A DNA stretch of 64,000 bases from Prevotella sp. GTDB taxonomy: Bacteria > Bacteroidota > Bacteroidia > Bacteroidales > Bacteroidaceae. The stretch is from the NCBI GenBank assembly GCA_017458005.1, contig JAFTGH010000012.1:1-64000 (forward strand). Reading direction: 5' to 3'. Below, one piece after another: positions 58,901 through 64,000 of the stretch. Below the pieces are notes generated by a model that saw only the letters and a list, made by a program, of their open reading frames with translations, was not told the origin of the DNA and did not search any database. The translations under genes and the position numbers were made by a program. Each line of letters opens with the position of its first letter. Position 1 is the stretch's first letter.

Positions 58901-59006
58901 CCACTAACGGCGCATAAATACTCCAAAGCAGAAAGACGAATGATTAGCGTTGTCTGTCATCCGTCTTTCTGCGTTATAATCCCACAGCACACGAACCACT
59001 AACGGC
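58899..59006. repeat. 13-bp direct repeats bracketing a hairpin
   Basis: AACCACTAACGGC occurs at 58899-58911 and 58994-59006. Between them is a hairpin with 11-bp perfect arms GCAGAAAGACG/CGTCTTTCTGC (58928-58938 and 58962-58972), probably the terminator shared by the integrase and the convergent HTH gene. Confidence 0.75.
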
Positions 59007-59019
59007 TCTTTCTTTTTCC

Positions 59020-59322
59020 CTATCGTTTATATGCAGGATGATAGCAACTTTCCAGAACTCTTGCCAAATCACTTTCACGATAAAGTACCTTGCCACCTAA
59101 TAATATATATGGTAGCATGCTATCATTTCGGTATTCCTGTAGTGTTCGTCTGCTGACTTTTAGAATACTGGCTACCTCCCTGTCTGTTAAGTAGCGCTCA
59201 CCATCAAGCAATGGACGATAATTGCCTATTACCTTCTTGTATATGGCAAGCACCTCCTTCATGTTCTCTAGTGCATTCTTCACACCAACGTTATGCGGCA
59301 TTATCAATTCGTTCATAGGCAC
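59020..59322 (-). CDS. helix-turn-helix DNA-binding protein (HTH_17)
   Basis: A 100-residue protein. A helical N-terminal half (residues ~15-40) precedes 'LTDREVASILKVSRRTLQEYRNDSMLPYILLGGKVLYRESDLARVL', a MerR/Xis-type winged helix. It overlaps the upstream HTH gene by 10 bases. Such pairs are standard near integrases of Bacteroidales elements and act in excision or mobilization control. ATG 59316 is an alternative start. Confidence 0.8.
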   Translation of the reverse strand: MPMNELIMPHNVGVKNALENMKEVLAIYKKVIGNYRPLLDGERYLTDREVASILKVSRRTLQEYRNDSMLPYILLGGKVLYRESDLARVLESCYHPAYKR

Positions 59323-59633
59323 TCAGTTTTGAGGTTACACATTTTGCTATCTTTATCCTTATCAGTCACAATAAAAAGAATACTCTCCACATCCTCTGGC
59401 TTATAATATACCTTGCGGTTAATTTGAGAATACGCTAACGTTCCATTGTCACGAAGCGTTTGTAATGTTCTTGGACTAATGTTTAGAATCTGGCACACAT
59501 CTTGGTTGTCAAGCCAATCGCCCAACTTTTTGTCATTGCCTCTACTTGCCATCTCCTTCATCTTTGTGACGAAACTATTGAAGCTCGTCAGCAGCTCCTC
59601 GTAGGTACTGCGCTCAATTGATACTACTTCCAT
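59313..59633 (-). CDS. helix-turn-helix DNA-binding protein (HTH_17)
   Basis: A 106-residue relative of the following gene: N-terminal helix 'STYEELLTSFNSFVTKMKEM', then 'WLDNQDVCQILNISPRTLQTLRDNGTLAYSQINRKVYYKPEDVESIL', the winged HTH. The C-terminal ~15 residues are Lys/Asp-rich. A -7 box lies 28 bases upstream on the same strand. Likely co-regulator of excision. Confidence 0.8.
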   Translation of the reverse strand: MEVVSIERSTYEELLTSFNSFVTKMKEMASRGNDKKLGDWLDNQDVCQILNISPRTLQTLRDNGTLAYSQINRKVYYKPEDVESILFIVTDKDKDSKMCNLKTECL

Positions 59634-59660
59634 GTCTGTTTAGTTTTTGTAATTTGCGGA

Positions 59661-59668
59661 CAAAGGTA
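59661..59668 (-). promoter_or_regulatory. -7 element (TACCTTTG) of the HTH pair
   Basis: On the minus strand TACCTTTG lies 27 bases before ATG 59633. No clear -33 box. Confidence 0.55.
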
Positions 59669-60015
59669 CACCATAATCTCCAAATAGGCTTATTATGAAA
59701 ATTCCTTGTTGTGAAATAACAATTCAGGGAAATAAAAACCTAATGTCTGCCGAGCTTGCTCATCTGAAAATGGACAAGCATCTTTGTGTGGCACTTCACA
59801 GAAAAGTGCGTATTAGGCTACACCCTTCTACGGCATCTATGTATGGTATTGCGAGCAATTGGTGTGTGTATACCTACTTTTATTGTGGTATAATACAAGA
59901 AAAAACAGTTCGGCTTTTGGAAATGATGATGATTATACTTATATTTTATTAATTACATGATAATGAATTAAAATTTATGTGTATCTTTGCATCGGTAAAA
60001 CAAAAATGTAGCAAA
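59669..60015. other. AT-rich gap with the promoter of the accessory operon
   Basis: No convincing gene (a plus-strand frame at 59695-59952 lacks any family likeness). TATCTTTG at 59982-59989 is the -7 box of the operon starting at 60016. Confidence 0.6.
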
Positions 60016-60801
60016 ATGAAAATGCAGAAAGTACTGGAATTTAATGGAATGTCTTTTGAATTGCTATTAGCAGATAGAGACAAGGAAGATTTTCCTCGTG
60101 AACGTTTTAGGGCAATTCTCAGAATAAAAAACATAAGTATTTCTAAGAAAAAAATTGCTATTAAGGAAGACGGAACAAAGTACATTTCAATAAAGCATGG
60201 TTTGGAATATGCATATCATATTAAGCCATACCAGTTTGCATTAACAGACGGTACATTCATACTTCCAGATTCATTTGCTGATGTGACAATACAATTTGAT
60301 GTTGTCAAGGAGGCTCAAAACGGGGATAGAATGGAAATAGAGGTAAGAGATTTGGCATTATTACCCCTTGTCAAATGGGATGGTCAATGGTATTGGGGTA
60401 TCGACGAAATTGAGGATAAGAGGATTTCTTCGAATTCAAATAGAGAATTGACCTATGAAGAAAAGAAATCCCTAAAAAAACAGCTTAAGAGCAAAATAGA
60501 ACACTTTGAATCCATTGATGAGAAGTTCGGTTTGTCTCTCCAAAATTTCTCTTTTGACATTCTTGATAACTCTACATTGAAATTGTTCTGCGAAGTATTA
60601 GCTTTAAACGGTGAAGTTCCGAAAGAAGGATTTAATGTTGAAGTGGCTATTTACGACACGGACAATGATATTATCTGCTTAAAGAGTATATCCAAATATG
60701 ACAATGAATTCAAAGGATTTGAGGTCTTTGGATTTGGGCCAATAAAGTTGGACATTCCAGTTGATGAAATAGGAAAAATTAGATTTTATCCGACAAGATG
60801 A
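60016..60801 (+). CDS. unknown protein, first gene of the candidate defence operon
   Basis: A 261-residue soluble protein that I do not recognise. The first half is beta-rich ('VLEFNGMSFELLLADRD', 'RAILRIKNISISKKKIAI', 'VTIQFDVVKE', 'MEIEVRDLALLPLVKWDGQWYWG'), suggesting a sandwich-type domain. A charged helical linker follows (~150-175), then a second beta-rich domain ('LKLFCEVLALNGEVPKEGFNVEVAIYDTDNDII'). It may be a sensor or scaffold. Start ATG 60016 lies downstream of the -7 box; an ATG at 59977 overlaps it. Its stop overlaps the next ATG by 4 bases, so the two proteins are made together. AT-rich relative to the chromosome. Confidence 0.65.
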   Translation: MKMQKVLEFNGMSFELLLADRDKEDFPRERFRAILRIKNISISKKKIAIKEDGTKYISIKHGLEYAYHIKPYQFALTDGTFILPDSFADVTIQFDVVKEAQNGDRMEIEVRDLALLPLVKWDGQWYWGIDEIEDKRISSNSNRELTYEEKKSLKKQLKSKIEHFESIDEKFGLSLQNFSFDILDNSTLKLFCEVLALNGEVPKEGFNVEVAIYDTDNDIICLKSISKYDNEFKGFEVFGFGPIKLDIPVDEIGKIRFYPTR

Positions 60802-62834
60802 ACGTGAGTATAAATGAATTAAGGGATTCTCTCATAAGGGAGGCAAAGAGTTCTCCTATGTTGCTTTCTGATCTTGCAGGCTTAGAGGCATACGTTTCTG
60901 AAAGCTATAATAGTCGCTCATTCATAGAACTGTTGCAAAATGCTGATGATGCAGGCTCGACGAGATTTTATGTAAAGCGCTATGGTAATTACCTTTTCGT
61001 TGCAAATGATGGACGACCTTTCAATATAATGGACTTAGAAAGCCTGTGTCGCAGCGCTTCTTCCAATAAAGCGAGAGGAACTTCTATCGGTTATCGAGGA
61101 ATAGGCTTTAAGTCGGTAGTCAGTTTTGCTAAAGAGGTCCATCTTATAAGTGGTGAATTTGAAATAACTTTTTCAAAGGAGTTGACAAAGACTATTATTG
61201 ATAAGGCAAATAAAGTTCCGCTAATCAGGATCCCTCATGAACTACAACAGAATGTCAAGCAAGAACTTGATACGGAAATATCCAAGATTCAGAAAGATGG
61301 CTATAATACGATCTTCATTTTCTCAGGTGTGACTGCAAATCAAATAGACGAAGAATACACTTCATTTGCTTATACAACCTTGATGTTCTTGAACAACGTG
61401 AGAAACATTAAAATCAGTTTGAATAAAGAAGTAAATGCAAGTATCAATGTTTTAGAACAAAATGGAAGTAAAAAAAAGATAAGAATCGCAACCAATGAGA
61501 AGATCACGGAGTGGCTTGTTTGTTCTAATGATAGTTGTAGTATCGCATTTGCAATTAAGAATGGTAAGATAAACAGATTAGCAAGGGAAGAAGCTGTGAT
61601 TCATGCCTTCTTGCCAACAGATGATTGTTGTGGACTAGGTTTTATTGTTAATGGTGATTTTAGTACTGACCCATCACGCAGACATCTCATATTTGACGAA
61701 ACAACAAAAAAAGTTATTACTGATATAACCAAATTGTATTGTAAGATTCTACAACAAGGCCTGCAAGAAGACAATGAAGGTTTATTAAATGCCATGATGC
61801 CCTACTTTGATGTTAAGCTCATCCAGTTAATGAAGCAATCTTTTGAAAGGGAGTTCGCAAATCTACTGAAAACTAATTGTAGTACCCTGTTCTCAAAGTT
61901 CAGACTCTCACCGTCATGGTTCAATGCTTCTGATTTCCATATTATTATGTCATCTGCAGCCAAGCCCTGTATAAGTCCTGAATGCGCCGAAGTAATTTAC
62001 TTAGATGGTATGTTAAAATTTTTAGGGAGCAAGACATGTGACATAGACACAATATTATCCTTAGTAAACTCTGCTGATATATCGCTAAATGGTTGTGCTC
62101 AATTAGCTGCTTATAGTATGAAACAAATCTTGATGAATCACAAGGTCAGTGCGTTTACTAAGACGCCTATTTTTGTCAGTGGAAGTGAACTACGCAGTAT
62201 AAATGATATCAATGATAACGAGAATGAGATTGATGACTGTTTTTTGCAACTGATGATTGACAATGGCATATCAAATAAGGACATTGGCATATGCCTAAAA
62301 AAATTGGGAATGAATGATTTGTTTGACTTACAATTCAATGAAGAGATTCCCGATGAATCAGATACTGATGACTGTGACTCTGCCAGATCTTCTTCCAGTA
62401 TAAGAGATTGGTTCAAAGCCAGTTCATCTTCATCGTCTGTACCTACATCGTCAAGTGTTCAGAAATGGAGAAGTGCAGAGGAAAATACGCTTGCTGCACT
62501 TAATGAAAATGGCTTTAATTTATCTGATGTCAGCATGCAAAATGTTGGATATGATTTATCGGGGATTGATCCTAATGGAAACAAAATCTATATCGAAGTA
62601 AAATCTATTGATTACGCTGGACAGAAATTCAGAATGACAAACAATGAGTTTGCTGCTGCACAATATAATCAGGATAACTACTATATTGCTATAGTTCATC
62701 AGACAAAGGAAGCATTGGAAATAAGTCTTGTGAAAAATCCTATTCGAAATCTTAATATGAACAGACAATGTGTCCAATGGGTCTGGGAATGTTCTGGCTA
62801 TGAATACAACCCGATGAAATTCGAGTTGAAATAA
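60798..62834 (+). CDS. GHKL (sacsin/Hsp90-like) ATPase fused to a DUF3883 nuclease-like domain
   Basis: A 678-residue two-domain protein. The N-terminal GHKL ATPase has all boxes: N-box 'SFIELLQNADDAG' (Glu44, Asn48, Asp51), G1 'FVANDGRPF' (Asp71), G2 'SIGYRGIGFKSVVSF' (98-104), in the form used by sacsin and NO VEIN proteins. A helical middle of unknown fold and a Ser-rich linker (about 530-555) lead to a C-terminal DUF3883 domain: 'GYDLSGIDPNGNKIYIEVKSI' has Asp586 and Glu600-x-Lys602, the PD-(D/E)xK arrangement. This suggests a nucleic-acid-cleaving effector controlled by ATP-driven closure. Four-base overlap with the gene before; 29 bp to the next. Confidence 0.78.
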   Translation: MNVSINELRDSLIREAKSSPMLLSDLAGLEAYVSESYNSRSFIELLQNADDAGSTRFYVKRYGNYLFVANDGRPFNIMDLESLCRSASSNKARGTSIGYRGIGFKSVVSFAKEVHLISGEFEITFSKELTKTIIDKANKVPLIRIPHELQQNVKQELDTEISKIQKDGYNTIFIFSGVTANQIDEEYTSFAYTTLMFLNNVRNIKISLNKEVNASINVLEQNGSKKKIRIATNEKITEWLVCSNDSCSIAFAIKNGKINRLAREEAVIHAFLPTDDCCGLGFIVNGDFSTDPSRRHLIFDETTKKVITDITKLYCKILQQGLQEDNEGLLNAMMPYFDVKLIQLMKQSFEREFANLLKTNCSTLFSKFRLSPSWFNASDFHIIMSSAAKPCISPECAEVIYLDGMLKFLGSKTCDIDTILSLVNSADISLNGCAQLAAYSMKQILMNHKVSAFTKTPIFVSGSELRSINDINDNENEIDDCFLQLMIDNGISNKDIGICLKKLGMNDLFDLQFNEEIPDESDTDDCDSARSSSSIRDWFKASSSSSSVPTSSSVQKWRSAEENTLAALNENGFNLSDVSMQNVGYDLSGIDPNGNKIYIEVKSIDYAGQKFRMTNNEFAAAQYNQDNYYIAIVHQTKEALEISLVKNPIRNLNMNRQCVQWVWECSGYEYNPMKFELK

Positions 62835-62863
62835 ATGGAGGATAACAAAACACGGCATGAATT

Positions 62864-64000
62864 ATGAAATTACATATCTTAGGAAAAAATAAGAAAGATA
62901 AGGGAGGCCAGTTGGAGACCTTGACCAAGCTCATATTGGCAAATCAAGGTTATACAAATATAACTTTAAATTACATCGGAACTGGAGGACATGAAATTGA
63001 TGTTTATGCTATAAGGAGACAAACCGTCGGTATTAAAGAAGTAGAGTACCCTGTAATTTGCGAATGTAAGGCTCATGAAAAAATGATTTCAATGCCTGAT
63101 TATGACAAGTTCAAGGGAAAAGTCACAACTGCAAAAGAAAAGAATAAGAATACATCAGGTTTACTTATTGCTCTTTCTGGAGCTATGGGAACTGTTATAG
63201 GAGCTAATGATGCAAATAAGAGTGATATACAATTAATTGCTAATGACGATATTACAAGACTAATATCTCAATTATACTCTTTGCCATCCCCATTTGAAGT
63301 TAGAAACTATATAAGAGGTATAACCCATAGAGTTGTTGTTAATGTTGATATTGTATATTATAATAATGAGGTATATTGGCTCATAATATTTAGCAAAGGC
63401 AATTATATCCTATTTGATAGGTCTTTTAGCACAATAGAAGCCTCCTTATTAGTTGAAATCCAGCATTTGTTAGTCAAAGTTGCCCCTGTATCTGAATATA
63501 TAGACATATTTCAGGAACAAAAGGCTTTCATGAGGAAAACTTTTATTGAAAGTTCTATTATAATGTACCTAATGTCAGATAGAGTCGGCATCGATGATCT
63601 ACTTACAAAAGTGAAAGACTCATCAATTATTACGACGAAAAAAGAAATAAGAAATCTTATCAAGGAAATACCATTTGTTGTAGAAATATCTAAAGACTAT
63701 TACGAACTACTTCCAGAAGAAGAGATTTCTTATATTGACTTTTACGAGTTTGTGCTAAGAGGAAGTGTTGATCTTCAGATGTTTTCTCATTGTTATTATA
63801 CAGATCATATTGACGAGAGTCTCCTTGAAAAGATAAAAGAAAGACAACACTATATTGTCATTCCAAAAGAAAAGGAAGATGAAGTGCTGTTTTTGTTAAA
63901 ACATTCTCCTTCTGCTTTAGCATATGCTATTGAGGAAGATAAAAATATTACAAGATATCGCGGCAAAGATGGTAAGTGCATGTCTGAAAGAATTGACAAG
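62864..64000 (+). CDS. Mrr-like restriction endonuclease (3' end beyond the window)
   Basis: The frame from ATG 62864 stays open to the last base (about 379 codons). Residues ~12-100 form a restriction-endonuclease-like domain: 'KGGQLETLTKLILANQGY' helix, 'GTGGHEIDVYAI' (Asp46) and 'YPVICECKAHEK' (Glu67-x-Lys69), then a long helix 'YDKFKGKVTTAKEK'. This is the Mrr_cat pattern of enzymes that cut modified or foreign DNA. The rest (from ~150) is a helical region with no recognised family, possibly for DNA or partner binding. It probably belongs to the operon of the two preceding genes. Confidence 0.75.
   Translation, partial: MKLHILGKNKKDKGGQLETLTKLILANQGYTNITLNYIGTGGHEIDVYAIRRQTVGIKEVEYPVICECKAHEKMISMPDYDKFKGKVTTAKEKNKNTSGLLIALSGAMGTVIGANDANKSDIQLIANDDITRLISQLYSLPSPFEVRNYIRGITHRVVVNVDIVYYNNEVYWLIIFSKGNYILFDRSFSTIEASLLVEIQHLLVKVAPVSEYIDIFQEQKAFMRKTFIESSIIMYLMSDRVGIDDLLTKVKDSSIITTKKEIRNLIKEIPFVVEISKDYYELLPEEEISYIDFYEFVLRGSVDLQMFSHCYYTDHIDESLLEKIKERQHYIVIPKEKEDEVLFLLKHSPSALAYAIEEDKNITRYRGKDGKCMSERIDK

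Larger units (their letters stand above)
57375..64000. mobile_element. left part of a second integrative element or defence island (continues past the window)
   Basis: An IntDOT-like integrase, a pair of HTH_17 genes and an AT-rich accessory operon start directly after the phoH promoter. The left att site was not located; there is no tRNA here. The base composition falls sharply from about 59.9 kb on. The right boundary lies outside. Confidence 0.6.

Noticed and set aside
59695-59952. 85-codon plus-strand frame between the HTH pair and the accessory operon
   Set aside because: No family likeness, no promoter, and composition like the surrounding non-coding DNA.

Overview
The window looks like a chromosome segment of a Prevotella-type member of the Bacteroidales. 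The evidence is promoters of the form TTTG, 19-20 bp, TAnnTTTG with almost no Shine-Dalgarno sequences, plus lineage-typical genes: short rpoZ followed by a DUF4293 gene, DUF4468 and DUF5113-type proteins, Bacteroidetes BamD, flavodoxin plus DUF2023, type IIIK SerA, CotH/lamin-tail proteins and a Prevotella-style C-terminal tail on a GH5 enzyme. It carries one complete mobile element in a tRNA-Ser gene and the start of a second element at the right edge. No rRNA, insertion sequence or CRISPR array was seen.

Layout. 1-3.8 kb: the end of a phage-protein-like gene, a 54-residue lipoprotein, mtaB, and one ORF joining a GT2 glycosyltransferase to a GH25 lysozyme domain. 3.8-10.4 kb: a hexuronate (pectin-sugar) locus with uxaA, an NhaC-type antiporter and a LacI regulator divergent from kdgK-eda. 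10.4-14.8 kb: a large lipoprotein-anchored sensor kinase, its response regulator and an AbgT-like membrane protein. 14.8-26.9 kb: flavodoxin/DUF2023, pepD, a Skp-like lipoprotein, a DbpA-like helicase, serC-serA, a GH5 glucanase, HIT, DUF1015 and YigZ.

27.0-38.5 kb: an 11.5-kb integrative mobilizable element in the 3' end of tRNA-Ser(CGA). It is bounded by 15-bp att repeats with arm-type repeats at both ends. It holds a tyrosine integrase, small HTH genes, a helicase and a primase flanking an iteron-like GTTAC cluster, a hairpin-rich oriT-like region, a MobV relaxase, two unknown envelope proteins and a toxin-antitoxin pair. It also holds two RNA-like transcription units that nothing else explains: a minus-strand small RNA near 29.3 kb and a highly self-complementary RNA near 35.0 kb.

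38.5-57.3 kb: core genes: CotH protein, RluA-type synthase, menA, HD hydrolase, porin operon, uvrB, bamD-rpoZ-DUF4293, and a seven-gene minus-strand operon phoH-purC-menG-aroE-TPM-lemA-purM.

57.4-64.0 kb: the start of a second element (IntDOT-like integrase, two HTH genes), then an AT-rich three-gene operon: an unknown protein, a GHKL ATPase fused to a DUF3883 nuclease-like domain, and an Mrr-like endonuclease cut by the window edge. This is the best candidate for an undescribed defence system.

Other unexplained patterns are period-8 tandem repeats that fill gaps between co-directional genes, four identical-arm palindromes at exact 22-bp spacing (22.97-23.05 kb), and a 17-bp core shared between that site and the mobile element's iteron region.
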